Below, piece by piece: positions 18,835 through 27,022 of a DNA stretch of 64,000 nucleotides. Location of the stretch: positions 186,001 to 250,000 of the forward strand of contig NC_012028.1 in NCBI RefSeq assembly GCF_000022205.1, read 5' to 3'. The stretch's first letter is position 1. Each line of letters starts with the position of its first letter. A model generated the notes under the pieces. That model saw only the letters and a list, made by a program, of their open reading frames with translations, made no database searches and was not told the origin of the DNA. The translations under genes were made by a program, and so were the position numbers. The stretch comes from Halorubrum lacusprofundi ATCC 49239 (GTDB lineage: Archaea > Halobacteriota > Halobacteria > Halobacteriales > Haloferacaceae).

Positions 18835-20088
18835 ATGGCGAATCTCACCGTCACGCGCACCTACGTTGGTTCTATCCAGAACCACCAACAGATCTGTGAT
18901 GGTCTGGATTCGCTCGGGGATTCCGCCTCGAAAATCTGGAACGTCGCACGATGGACAGCCGACCGTATCTGGGACGCAACCGGTGAGATCCCGAACGGTA
19001 GTGTTCTGAAATCGTGTATGAAGAATCAGTCGTGCTGGAAAGATTTGAACGCGCAATCCAGTCAGAAAGTCATTGAAGAACTTTCTGACGCTTTCCAGTC
19101 GTGGTTCGACTTACGGCACAAGTCCAGTGAGGCGAATCCGCCCGGCTACCGCAAACACGGTGACACCCGACCGCGTTCCACGGTGACATTCAAAGAAGAC
19201 GGATTCAAACACGACCCCGAGAACAACCGCGTCCGGCTCTCGAAAGGCTCGAACCTGAAAGAATACTGGTCGGACTTCCTGCTCTGCGAGTACCAGACGC
19301 GCCCTGACATTGACCTCTCTGAAGTCAACCGAGTGCAGAACGTTCGCGCCGTCTGGAACGGCGACGAGTGGGAACTGCACTTCGTCTGCAAAGTCGAACT
19401 CGAAACGAACGACTCCGCAGGCGACGAAGTGGCGGGGATTGACCTTGGCATCAAGAACATCGCCACGGTCGCGTTCCCGGACGAATACGTTCTCTACCCC
19501 GGTAACTCGCTCAAAGAAGACAAGCACTACTTCAAACGAGCCGAGTACGACACCGAAGGTGAGAACGGCCCCTCGGAGAAGTCGATGTGGGCGCGTCGGA
19601 AACTCGCTGACCGCGAAACACACTTCTACCACGTCCTCTCAGACACCATAATTACGGAGTGTGTCGAACGCGGTGTTGGTACACTCGCGGTGAGTTGGCC
19701 TGAAGAGGTGCGAGAGTCCGACTGGGGCAAAACTGGGAACAAGAAGTTACACTCGTGGGCGTTCGACCGCATCTACCAGTACCTCGCGTACAAAGGCGAG
19801 ATTCGTGGTGTCGAGGTGTTGAAGGAGAACGAGTGGAACACCTCAAAGACCTGCTCGAACTGTGGTGACGACACGAAGGAGAACCGTGTCGAGCGTGGGT
19901 TGTACGTCTGCTCGTCGTGCGGTTTGGTTGGGAACGCGGATTGCAACGGGGCGGAGAACATGCGGCAGAAGATAACTCCGAGTCCTCACGGTGAGGATAG
20001 GAGTAACGGCTGTGTGGCACAGCCATCGACATACTTGTTCGACCGCGAGAGCGGGACGTTTCACACGAGAGAACAAGCCGTGTCGTAG
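18835..20088 (+). CDS. tnpB: TnpB RNA-guided nuclease (IS1341 type)
   Basis: 417 aa. RuvC-type core: first Asp in AGIDLGIKNIA, a conserved acidic region at LAVSWPEEVRE, and a last Asp in GNADCNGAENM. A zinc finger lies between (CSNCGDD ... YVCSSCG). It has the expected N-terminal helical/wedge part from MANLTVTRTYVG. TnpB proteins cut DNA guided by an omega-RNA made from the element's right end. Both acidic sites and all four Cys are intact, so this copy is probably active. Confidence 0.9.
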   Translation: MANLTVTRTYVGSIQNHQQICDGLDSLGDSASKIWNVARWTADRIWDATGEIPNGSVLKSCMKNQSCWKDLNAQSSQKVIEELSDAFQSWFDLRHKSSEANPPGYRKHGDTRPRSTVTFKEDGFKHDPENNRVRLSKGSNLKEYWSDFLLCEYQTRPDIDLSEVNRVQNVRAVWNGDEWELHFVCKVELETNDSAGDEVAGIDLGIKNIATVAFPDEYVLYPGNSLKEDKHYFKRAEYDTEGENGPSEKSMWARRKLADRETHFYHVLSDTIITECVERGVGTLAVSWPEEVRESDWGKTGNKKLHSWAFDRIYQYLAYKGEIRGVEVLKENEWNTSKTCSNCGDDTKENRVERGLYVCSSCGLVGNADCNGAENMRQKITPSPHGEDRSNGCVAQPSTYLFDRESGTFHTREQAVS

Positions 20089-20150
20089 ACCAGCAAATAT
20101 CCCACCTGCGGTACGGGAAGCCCCGGCGTTCACGCCGGGGAGGATGTCAC
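19983..20150 (+). ncRNA. candidate omega-RNA scaffold of tnpB copy A
   Basis: Overlaps the tnpB 3' end and right tip. Visible stems: TCCTCAC/GTGAGGA (19983-19997), GGCTGTG-TGG-CACAGCC (20008-20024) and the terminal CCCCGGCG/CGCCGGGG hairpin. The same stems are kept in the 330-bp derivatives that have lost tnpB, and a decayed relative at 38310 has changed both sides of the second stem. By analogy with studied TnpB systems, the guide would be the ~20 nt after 20150. Expression is not shown by sequence. Confidence 0.45.
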
Positions 20151-20337
20151 TCATACTGCGGCGTAGACGTGCTGACGCCGGCGACACCGTGCAGAGGCAC
20201 GCGATTGTGATCCCGCATTCCGACTTGGCATCGATGCGGTCATGGTTGGGTTGTCGCCGGCACGTTACTACCACAACCAGTTTGAGAGCCGCCGCTCGTG
20301 GAGATCGCGAATAACCCTGACCGGAAACAGTGAGACG

Positions 20338-20873
20338 CTACGCGTCGAGCAGCTGGTCGCGAGCTCGCTTCAACTCCGACACCTCGTGTGCAGGTGGCGT
20401 CTCGACACGTCCGCCGGCGACGACCACCGACTCGTCCTCATCTCCGGGCGGCAACCGGGCGGTCTCGAACTCCGAGTCTGCAGTCGTGACGCCATACCGC
20501 TCGGCGAGGCGTTTCCGCCACGCGTACAGACTGGTCCCCCGTGCGTTCTCCAACTGGGTCTCCCAACGGTCGCACGCGATCGCGTAGCCCTCGGTGGCGG
20601 GACGGTCCTCGCGTCGGAAGCGGACGGCGGCGCCGACGCCGGCGGGCTTGTCGTGTTGGTGCGGGATGTTCGGCGGTCCTTGTAGTGCGTGCTCGCGGTG
20701 GAGATCCGGACGTCGGTCGCACCCCAGCGTTCGAGCTCGTCGACGATCGACTCGAACGATTCCTTGCGCGTGAGCGAGATGTTGCCTGGGTAGGGCTCAC
20801 GCTCACCGGCGGGCGTGCGGGGATACCCGTCGGGCCACTGCAGTTGGGGCGCGCGCCGTTCAGCCGTGTTCAT
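20338..20873 (-). pseudogene. provirus-type protein with a frameshift
   Basis: From ATG 20873 one frame reads MNTAERRAPQLQWPDGYPR, then ERWGATDVRISTASTHYKDR. The continuation is in another frame: PPNIPHQHDKPAG, VRFRREDRPATEGYAIACD, RWETQLENARGTSLYAW and on to a stop at 20338. Joined, it is the N-terminal half of a protein I know from haloarchaeal proviruses, whose longer members carry a J-like domain. One base is missing near 20690. It overlaps the upstream gene. Confidence 0.6.
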
Positions 20874-21072
20874 CAACCTCCTCGCAGACAACCTCGCGGA
20901 GTTCGTCGAGCAGGTCTGGGTGGTACTTTTTGAGGATCTCCACGTCACTTTCGAGCTCTTCCTGAATCCGCCCTCGGACCCGGGAAGTTGCTTGATACTT
21001 TCGAGAGTCTCCATGCTCGCCTGCGATCTGCTCGCGCTCCGTCTCTGTGAGGAGCGCGCGAGTCTTCGCCAT
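20860..21072 (-). CDS. small conserved provirus-type protein, 70 aa
   Basis: Starts MAKTRALLTETEREQIAGEH, continues with a charged helix (YQATSRVRGRIQEELESDVE) and ends HPDLLDELREVVCEE. This is a recurring small haloarchaeal protein of integrated elements, of unknown function; it looks like an all-helical DNA-associated protein. The ATG at 21072 is chosen over an upstream start because the family begins MAKTR. The gene overlaps the next one (20873) by 14 bp. Transcription should start within the operator array at 21104-21191. Confidence 0.7.
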   Translation of the reverse strand: MAKTRALLTETEREQIAGEHGDSRKYQATSRVRGRIQEELESDVEILKKYHPDLLDELREVVCEEVDEHG

Positions 21073-21103
21073 ACCTCGTGTTCCAGGCCTTTCCATTGTA
21101 GTA

Positions 21104-21191
21104 TTTGCTAACCCCTACAGGACATTGCTTAGCGTATCTACTAATAGTTAGCGCAAATGCTAACCTATAAGTGGTTAGCAAATATACTAAC
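21104..21191. promoter_or_regulatory. operator array of GTTAGC/GCTAAC palindromes
   Basis: The 88 bp before the small gene hold GTTAGC-N6-GCTAAC (21147-21164), GCTAAC-N9-GTTAGC (21159-21179) and GTTAG-N8-CTAAC (21174-21191), plus a half site GCTAAC at 21107. The palindromes share arms, so successive sites overlap, and the region is AT-rich with a CTATAAG box inside. This is typical of a repressor-switch region between divergent phage or plasmid genes. The regulator is not identified. Confidence 0.6.
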
Positions 21192-21275
21192 TAGTAGGAA
21201 GCGCGGGACGCGGTCAGAAACGGTCTGGCCGCCGGCGCGACAACGCCGACGACCGCGCTGTCCACTAACGACAGC

Positions 21276-21665
21276 ATGAACGATCACCACTCACGCGCTG
21301 ATAAGCGCACCGACACGGAACAGATTACTGACCTACGTGACCTCCGGCGGGGCGACTGCGTCCTGTTCGGCGACCGCACTCGCCCGCTGACGGTCGTCGG
21401 CCTCGGGGAGCGTCACCAACAGCTGGGCGAGCAGGAACTCGTTACGCCGCTCGTCCGCGTCCGCGGCGAGTGGGACGGTGCCGTCGACGTCGTGCTCACA
21501 CCCGTTTGCAAGCGCCTCGGTGAGGACCACGCATCGGTCGTCCTCGAAGAGCGCGAGCAGATCATCGCGTGTGAGGGCGGCAACCTCTCGAAGGGCCGAG
21601 AGGTGGACGTCGAGCGCGTCGACGCGAGTGCGAATGAGTCCGCGGTCTGTGAGGCGAGCGCCTGA
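21276..21665 (+). CDS. hypothetical provirus-type protein, 129 aa
   Basis: Acidic protein with a small strand-rich domain: DLRDLRRGDCVLF, TVVGLG, TPLVRVRGEWDGAVDVVLTP. This resembles small SH3-like proteins common in haloarchaeal elements. It is the first gene rightward from the operator array. The tail after residue ~100 is variable. Function unknown. Confidence 0.55.
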   Translation: MNDHHSRADKRTDTEQITDLRDLRRGDCVLFGDRTRPLTVVGLGERHQQLGEQELVTPLVRVRGEWDGAVDVVLTPVCKRLGEDHASVVLEEREQIIACEGGNLSKGREVDVERVDASANESAVCEASA

Positions 21666-21785
21666 TGCCGCACCCAACCGACAAGCGCGCGTGTGAACGT
21701 GCCGACCGGCGTGTTCGCGAGCAGCGCGAGCGCCGTGACGACCTCGTCGACGGCGACCTTGCGAGTTCGTACGAGGTGGCTGCTG

Positions 21786-22187
21786 ATGAGTAGCGCCGGC
21801 GACGCGGCGACTGGTCCGGGCACGTTCGACGAGCGCGCCGCCCGCGCCCTCACGAAGCCAATGACGGTCGTCGATTGTGTCGAGGCGGACTACGTCGAAC
21901 TCACCGTGACGCGCGGGAGCAGCCACCCGCAGACGCCCGATTTCGGCGCCGAGATGGTGTCGACTATCGAGATGTTGACGAGTGGCAACCGATGGACACT
22001 TGAACCGGACGCGTCAATCGATCGACCAGTAGGCCATAGTGGCGACCCGATGACTGACGACGACAACGCGCACGCGAACGCCGTGGCCGCACAGCTGCGG
22101 CTCGCCGAGGAGAACGGTACGCTGCCCGAGGGTCTCGAAGTGGAGGACGTCGGCGACGGGGACGAGGAGGCAGTCGATGGGGAGTGA
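21786..22187 (+). CDS. hypothetical provirus-type protein, 133 aa
   Basis: Starts MSSAGDAATGPGTFDERAARALTK. The segment TFDERAARALT-PMTVV is a familiar N-terminus of haloarchaeal element proteins, some with SWIM-type fingers, but no Cys finger is present here. From residue ~90 (MTDDDNAHANAVAAQ) the sequence looks like a separate short acidic protein, so this may be a fusion or two adjoining genes. It overlaps the next start by 11 bp. Confidence 0.5.
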   Translation: MSSAGDAATGPGTFDERAARALTKPMTVVDCVEADYVELTVTRGSSHPQTPDFGAEMVSTIEMLTSGNRWTLEPDASIDRPVGHSGDPMTDDDNAHANAVAAQLRLAEENGTLPEGLEVEDVGDGDEEAVDGE

Positions 22188-22404
22188 CCTCCCGACGATC
22201 GAGTTCGTCGGCGCCGACGGCATCCGTCGTGAGCACGACTACCAGCGCGCCCCGCATGCGCCCTGGAACGCGCTCCTCGTCGAGCGCGAATCGGTGGACG
22301 GCGAGATGCGCTACGTCGGGACCGAGCGCCTACGCGAGCTCCGCGTCGACGGCGAGCCCGTCACGGCCGTGACGCTGGCCGACGCCGATCTGAATCACCT
22401 CTAA
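22177..22404 (+). CDS. small conserved haloarchaeal protein, 75 aa
   Basis: MGSDLPTIEFVGADGIRREH, then WNALLVERESVDGEMRYVG and ending ADADLNHL. It is a compact acidic beta-rich protein that usually lies at the end of such small-gene strings in haloarchaeal elements. Function unknown. It overlaps the preceding gene by 11 bp, so the three rightward genes form an operon from the operator array. Confidence 0.6.
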   Translation: MGSDLPTIEFVGADGIRREHDYQRAPHAPWNALLVERESVDGEMRYVGTERLRELRVDGEPVTAVTLADADLNHL

Positions 22405-22499
22405 CAGACCGAGAGAGCTAGGCGTCGAGGGCGAATTTTACCTCCGTCCAGACAGCTCAGCAACGTCTGCTGTGAGCCTCCAGCTCGATGCGACTGGGC

Positions 22500-22600
22500 G
22501 ATCGGTGTGTCTGCACCATCCAGCCACACCCCACCCACCGCTCCGTGCTTGCTCCCAACGGTCGCTGCGCGCACAGCCACAATCGAGATCACCACAGACA
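22500..22600. repeat. dispersed repeat, copy 1 (also at 45169)
   Basis: About 85 bp starting CCATCCAGCCACACCCCACC, followed by CTCCGTGC, TGCTCCC and ACGGTCGCTG, are shared with 45169-45262 at roughly 85% identity by eye, with a small length difference. Both lie just after the last gene of a rightward operon. 22405-22780 holds no gene I can support. The repeat could be a shared terminator region or a relic of an unseen element. Confidence 0.5.
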
Positions 22601-22780
22601 GATACGGTAGCAGATCCCATCTTTTCCTGTTTCCTAACGCCCTCCGCCAGATACTGCGGCTTGTCGATCGGCCGTCCCCTCTCAGTGGCGACATGAGAAC
22701 GCGAACAGCTGCAGGGACACGTCGCCACCAACGGCTTGTCGACCGGGCCGCATAGATCGCTTGTTCCGAACATGGGTGGC

Positions 22781-23122
22781 CATTCTTCTTGGGTGAACAG
22801 ACCGTTCAGGTCCGAGAGCCAACATGGTTTCTACGAGATGACGCGTTCTGCGGTCAAATCCCACTACACCGATTTCCGGGCGGACCCGATCGATCTCCTC
22901 ATCCAGCCCGGCTGTACCATCAACGCAATCCGGATCGCCGGCCGGCGGTCACGGTGAGCTTGTGAGTGGGATCTCGGGTGACCGCGTCACCCGGTGGATC
23001 GACGTGGGCTACCCCAAGGACCGCGATCGCGCCGAAGAGCAACTCAACGAACTACCGGCAAGCTCTGACGCCGATGAAGAAGAGAATTCCGTAGAAGCAG
23101 ACGAGGTGACTGTCGACTCGTA
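22781..23122 (+). pseudogene. degraded gene remnants
   Basis: One frame reads VNRPFRSESQHGFYEMTRS and DFRADPIDLLIQPGCTINAI and stops at 22957. The next frame then reads GGHGELVSGISGDRVTRW, YPKDRDRAEEQLNELP and an acidic tail to a stop at 23122. Both pieces have the composition of halophilic coding sequence and may be one gene with a frameshift near 22945. I do not recognise the product. Confidence 0.35.
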
Positions 23123-23156
23123 GCGACAATCTCGGTACCTCATCACTGGGACGGAG

Positions 23157-23178
23157 ACACACCACTTTTGCAAGTGAA
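23157..23178 (+). repeat. ORB-like origin repeat beyond the orc gene
   Basis: A 22-bp copy of the repeat found four times at 24531-24892: ACACACCAC, three bases, then TGCAAGTGAA. It is 41 bp past the orc stop. Its presence on the far side of orc suggests the initiator also binds here. Confidence 0.6.
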
Positions 23179-23218
23179 GCGCGGTCATGCGACGCCCCCA
23201 TCGGCGTGGCCTGTCGAA

Positions 23219-24445
23219 TCAAGTAATATCGTTCATCAACCCAATCTCGCGAATCGTTTCGATCTCGGGTGAAAGTCGAAGCACGTCAGACATCGCTTCG
23301 ATCGCGCTCGTGAACGGAACGTTCAGTTCGTAGCTGTAGTAGTTCCCGCGAGAGCCGCTCCGGTTCTCGGAAGCAGAGAGTATTCCCAACATCCGCAGGT
23401 CCGCGAGGTGGTTGTGTACCGATCGCTGTGCAAGTGTGTCTGTCCCGGCGGACTCACAGAGGGATGCGTATTCGTCGTATACGGCCCGAGTTCGACACGG
23501 CGTTTCTTGTTTGGCGGTTTTCGACACGACAGCAAGCAACGCCAGTCGTCCGTGTGTCGTCAGCTCTCGCATTCCCTCTTCGACTCGTTCGCGTTCAAGT
23601 CTCGATCGCGCCTGTTCCGCGTGTTCCAACTCGATGCACGTTGCGTCTTCGCTCTCAGCGACTTCTCCGGCCAGCCGAAGCAGATCGAGCGCCTGCCGCG
23701 CGCTTCCGCTATCGCGAGCGGCGAGCGCGGCACAGAATCCCAAGACACCGTCAGCAACTGACCCCTCACGGATCGCGACATCTGCCCGGCTCTGAAGAAT
23801 ATTTTCCAACTCAGGCGCATCGTACGGGGGGAACTGTAGCTCGCGTTCACACAGCGTGTCTTGGACGCGAGGATCTAACTCGTCGCGAAATTTGAAGTCG
23901 TTGCTGATTCCGAGAACACCGATCTTCGTCTCTTCGAGATTGTCGTGTGCTCGCGCTCGTGGGAGTTCATAGAGCAGCTCGTCCCGCTTACCGATGGAGT
24001 CGATCTCGTCTAACACGAGGAGGACCGTTCCGCCGATCGCCTCGAGTTCATCGAACAACTTGTTGAACACCGTTTGTTGCGGGTAACCGGTTGAACTGAT
24101 CTCGTTGCCTGGTTGTCTAAGTTTGTTCACGAGTTCGACAGCGACTTGATACGATGAATTGAGCGTCTTGCAATTGAGGAAAATGACCGAGAGCTCGATA
24201 TCGTCGTACGCTGTAACGTCTGATTGAAGCTGATCGAGGAGGAACTCCGTCACCGCCGTTTTTCCCACACCTGTGTTGCCGTATACGAACACGTTGTTCG
24301 GTTCCCAACCGTCGATGATCGGTTGAAGAGCATGCATGTACTCCTCAATCTCTTCATCCCGCTCTTCGATCTGATCGGGCTGGTAAGACTCGCCGAGGGC
24401 GTCTTTGTTGGCGAAAACGTTCTGTTTCCGCTCAAACCGTCGCAT
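23219..24445 (-). CDS. orc: Orc1/Cdc6-type replication initiator
   Basis: A 408-aa AAA+ initiator that binds origin repeats. Walker A is GNTGVGKTA (about residues 55-63), Walker B LLVLDEID, with a sensor-1 Asn in GISNDFKF and a sensor-2 Arg in SARQALDLL. A C-terminal winged helix (about residues 300-390) includes VHNHLADLRMLGIL. The divergent group and placement beside ORB-like repeats suggest a plasmid-type replicon initiator. A TATA-like TATATAAAA lies just upstream. Confidence 0.92.
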   Translation of the reverse strand: MRRFERKQNVFANKDALGESYQPDQIEERDEEIEEYMHALQPIIDGWEPNNVFVYGNTGVGKTAVTEFLLDQLQSDVTAYDDIELSVIFLNCKTLNSSYQVAVELVNKLRQPGNEISSTGYPQQTVFNKLFDELEAIGGTVLLVLDEIDSIGKRDELLYELPRARAHDNLEETKIGVLGISNDFKFRDELDPRVQDTLCERELQFPPYDAPELENILQSRADVAIREGSVADGVLGFCAALAARDSGSARQALDLLRLAGEVAESEDATCIELEHAEQARSRLERERVEEGMRELTTHGRLALLAVVSKTAKQETPCRTRAVYDEYASLCESAGTDTLAQRSVHNHLADLRMLGILSASENRSGSRGNYYSYELNVPFTSAIEAMSDVLRLSPEIETIREIGLMNDIT

Positions 24446-24892
24446 ACCTACACATCCTCACAGTAGTATATAAAACCACATATTCATGTGTTACAACTGA
24501 ACGTCATGACCCGTTATCTTCCTCATTCAGACACACCACCTTTGCAAGTGAAAGGGGTGACAGAAGTAACGCAAGTCTCTCGTCTGGTGGTGATTTTCTG
24601 TTCTGTACCATATCGTATACGACACCAGATCACGGCTAGTGAATGTGACACCCCACCGTTGCAAGTGAAGCATGAACGACACGGATAAGTAAAGCGGATC
24701 CAGTAATGTGGGTTAGTTACAATAGTTCAAACAGTGTCCCACACCACAGCTGCTGCTGTCTTCACTCGCAGGGGTGCTGTGTGACTAACACGAAAGAATC
24801 TGAACAGTGGAGAGGAGGAACATCAGATAGTGATAGGAACGACAATTCATCGGGGACCATTCATCCGGACTTCACTCGCAAGAGTGGTGTGT
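24446..24892. other. candidate replication origin
   Basis: Between the orc gene and a second orc remnant. Two forward ORB-like repeats (24531-24552, 24648-24669) face two inverted ones (24761-24782, 24871-24892); they match one another at 18-20 of 22 positions, with TGCRAGTGAA as the best-kept part. An AT-rich stretch (24455-24490) lies next to orc. Inverted repeats around a spacer beside orc is the standard haloarchaeal origin layout. No start-to-stop gene fits here. Confidence 0.75.
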
Positions 24893-25311
24893 GTCTGGTC
24901 CACTCCTTCGAGGGGTATCGCGCTAAAGAGGCACTTGAGCAGAGCCAGATCGAACACGGGATGCGCGGGCTCACGAAACACGGCCACCACCTCTCGCTGG
25001 TCGCATCACTCCAACTGGCCCTCGAAGACGAGACGCCCGCGAGAATCCGCGACGTATTCCCGCTGTATCGACGCATCGCGGAACACTCCGACGTGGATCC
25101 GCTCGTTCGCCGACGGATGCACGATCACCTTGCCGATCTCGCGATACTCGGAATTCTCGATAGACATGCGCGGAACGAGGGACGTGCCGGCGGCCAGTAC
25201 TACGAGTACGCGTTTAACGTCCCTCTCGAACTTGTTATTCGCGTGGTAATGGATTTTGAGGGCGTCGCGTTCCCACGAGAGGTACGCATGCTCAAGGAAC
25301 ACTCGACGTGA
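24893..25311 (+). pseudogene. orc C-terminal fragment (winged-helix part)
   Basis: From the last ORB repeat the frame reads [34 protein letters not shown], a linker, then [14 protein letters not shown] and [11 protein letters not shown]. This aligns by eye with the end of the intact Orc (EEGMRELTTHGRLALLAV ... VHNHLADLRMLGIL). The AAA+ domain is absent. The frame is open back to an ATG at 24706 but runs through the origin repeats. Its stop lies in the tip of the adjacent IS200/IS605 element. Confidence 0.7.
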
Positions 25312-26240
25312 CATCCTCGCCCGCCGTGAACGGCGGGGCTTCCACCGCAGGTGGAATACCAGCAAATGTACTGGATTGAGGTTTCAAGACGTGTGCGCGT
25401 CACCGGTCTCGGGCTTCGCCCCCGCTCCCACCGTTGGTGAGCTAGACGAAACCTTGTCATCGGAAGCCCGCTTCTCAGACGGGAGTCCCTCACTCGGTGA
25501 CGTGTCTTCGTGGGCCTGCCACTGGCCCCCGCTCCGAAGCGAGTCATCGCCTGCCGATTTCCAAGGCAGGCTCTCTCCCCACGGATTTAGCCGATTGGCT
25601 ATGTTCGCCGCTGCATTCAAATCTGCTTGGTACTCCGACACCCAGCACGCCTCATTCGTACACTTGAACGTCCCTTGATGCGGCCTGTATCCGAGGTGCT
25701 GACACGCGTGACACGTCTTCGACGTGTAATGCGGAGACACGTACTCCACAGGAATACCGCGCTCCGTTGCCTTCTCCTCAATACGCGACTGCAATCGAGA
25801 GAACAGCCATTTGCCGAGGCGTCGATTCCAATACTTTCCGATGTCCTCGTCAGTGATACCGTCGAGGTATTCAAGGACGATGACCGGGTTCTCGAACTGG
25901 GACGCGTACTCAACGGCCTGCGCAGAGGCTTTCTCGATTTCGTCTTCGATGGCGTCTTGCCACCGACCCCACACGAGGTTGTCTAAGAGGTTCGACGCGT
26001 AGCGTTGTTTCAAGCGGTCTTCGGCACTTTCTTGCCTCTGTCGGAGGTGTCGGACGCGACCACCATCCACGAACAACGGGTCAATGGGTGTGTTGTCTCG
26101 GAAGGCACAGCCCACCAAGAGTTTGGATTCACCAACGTCGAACCCTACCGGAGTCACCTCGTCACTCTCACACGAACACGAGTGGTCTGGCTCGACTTCG
26201 TAGTTCGCAGCGACGTGCAACACCCACCGGTCGCTATCTT
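25308..26240 (-). mobile_element. truncated IS200/IS605-type element with tnpB (copy C)
   Basis: The right tip is at 25308 (reading GGATGTCAC outward, with the hairpin CCCCGCCG/CGGCGGGG). The left end is missing: at about 26241 another element of the same superfamily begins in the opposite orientation. The tnpB type differs from copies A and B. Confidence 0.7.
25384..26240 (-). pseudogene. tnpB: tnpB, N-terminus lost
   Basis: About 285 codons of the TnpB catalytic half: RuvC Asp in VGFDVGESKLLVG, an acidic site in VIVLEYLDGI, a zinc finger CHACQHLG ... KCTNEACW, and a final Asp in QADLNAAANI, then a long C-terminal extension encoded in the right end. Upstream the frame enters the nested element at 26241, so the wedge/REC domains are gone. 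The cut copy could still supply its right-end RNA but not a whole nuclease. Confidence 0.75.
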
Positions 26241-26765
26241 GATTCAAGGAGAGAATCCCGCCGTTCACGGCGGGCGTGAATCCGACACGGTGCTGAGCAA
26301 CCGCCGACGATTGCTCACCGAAACCCAAATGCTTAGTACACGCCGTCTCGTACACGTTGGCAAGGGTTGCGTCGGCTCTCGGCACTTGCGCGGGAGTACG
26401 AGACGCGCTGAAACTAGCGTCCCGAGTATTTCCGGGCGTCGGTTCCCACGGGTCGGTTCTGCAACCGACTGCGGGGTTCGCGTCGTTCGTCAGCACGGGA
26501 ACCCGGCCTACGGGTCGGGGAAGTGTGACCGAACCGACCGTGCCGTGAGGCATGACCGCTTGAGAGAGAGACGCCCCGAGAAACCGGGCGTCGATGACTC
26601 GCTCGCGGGTGGGAGCGCCCGTGACAGCGCCACAGGACGCTCCCGAGCGAGGGACGAAACCCGTCCCACCGACCTCGGGAGAGAAGGTCCTGAAACCTGC
26701 TCGGTAACGGGCCGGGTTTCCTCGTGCGGGGGAAGCCTCGCCGTTTACGGCGAGGAGGATGTCAC
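26241..26765 (+). mobile_element. tnpB-less IS200/IS605-type derivative (525 bp)
   Basis: The left tip CAAGGAGAGAATCCCGCCG has the same hairpin as the tnpB elements. The right tip has the hairpin CCTCGCCG/CGGCGAGG and ends GGATGTCAC. Between them there is no tnpB frame. Instead there is a GC-rich, stem-rich stretch whose 3' part shares blocks (GATGACTCGCT, the tip region) with the right end of tnpB copy C. It is inserted in copy C and truncates its tnpB. The sequence just right of 26765 is the middle of another gene, so it cut that one too. Confidence 0.65.
26570..26765 (+). ncRNA. candidate structured RNA in the tnpB-less element
   Basis: Four consecutive stems are visible: GACGCCC/GGGCGTC (26570-26592); a long two-part stem CTCGCTCG...GGGAGCG with CGCTCCC-GAGCGAG (26598-26651); GGGACG/CGTCCC (26651-26667); and the terminal hairpin (26736-26755). 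Such density of stems with no reading frame fits an omega-RNA scaffold, and the position at the element's right end agrees. Inference from fold and position only. Confidence 0.45.
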
Positions 26766-27020
26766 GACCCTGGATCAGATTCGGAAGTTAAACAGGTCAC
26801 AATCTTCCCCGGAGAACGAGTTACGATATACAGTTCACGTTCACCCTTCGCATTCGTTCCGGGAGCGGGAACGTCCTGTTCGGAGGAGTCGAAGACTGGT
26901 GAGTACGACCTCATTCTCGAAACCCGAGTTGGAAGAGATCGAACCATCAAAACGTACGGTATCCAGTATTCAGCGTCTCAAGAATCCAATACCTGCGAAA
27001 TTTCCATCAACGAGGACTAA
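26766..27020 (+). pseudogene. conjugation-region hypothetical protein, N-terminus lost
   Basis: The frame is open from the element tip (DPGSDSEVKQVTIFPGERV) and ends EISINED 2 bp before the next ATG. It looks like a strand-rich secreted or surface domain with one Cys pair (TSCSEE ... NTCEIS). The real start was removed by the inserted element. It sits at the head of the TrbL/VirB4 gene string and may belong to the transfer apparatus. Confidence 0.45.
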
Positions 27021-27022
27021 TC

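Larger units (their letters stand above)
18693..20150 (+). mobile_element. IS200/IS605-type element with tnpB only (copy A)
   Basis: The left end carries CTATCTTTTCAC-AAGGAG followed by a hairpin (CCCGCCG-TTTA-CGGCGGG). The right end carries a hairpin (CCCCGGCG-TTCA-CGCCGGGG) and ends GGATGTCAC. The same tips bound the copy at 51155 and the two short derivatives at 28070 and 43436. No tnpA is present here or in the window, so movement needs TnpA from elsewhere. Subterminal hairpins instead of inverted repeats, and no target duplication, fit single-strand transposition. Confidence 0.85.

Noticed and set aside
18705-20150. CRISPR-like repeats at the recurring hairpin ends
   Set aside because: The repeats are IS200/IS605 tips, dispersed and not regularly spaced, with no array of spacers.
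24706-24892. N-terminal 62 residues of the orc fragment frame
   Set aside because: This part is encoded by the origin repeats and has no similarity to an Orc N-terminus.
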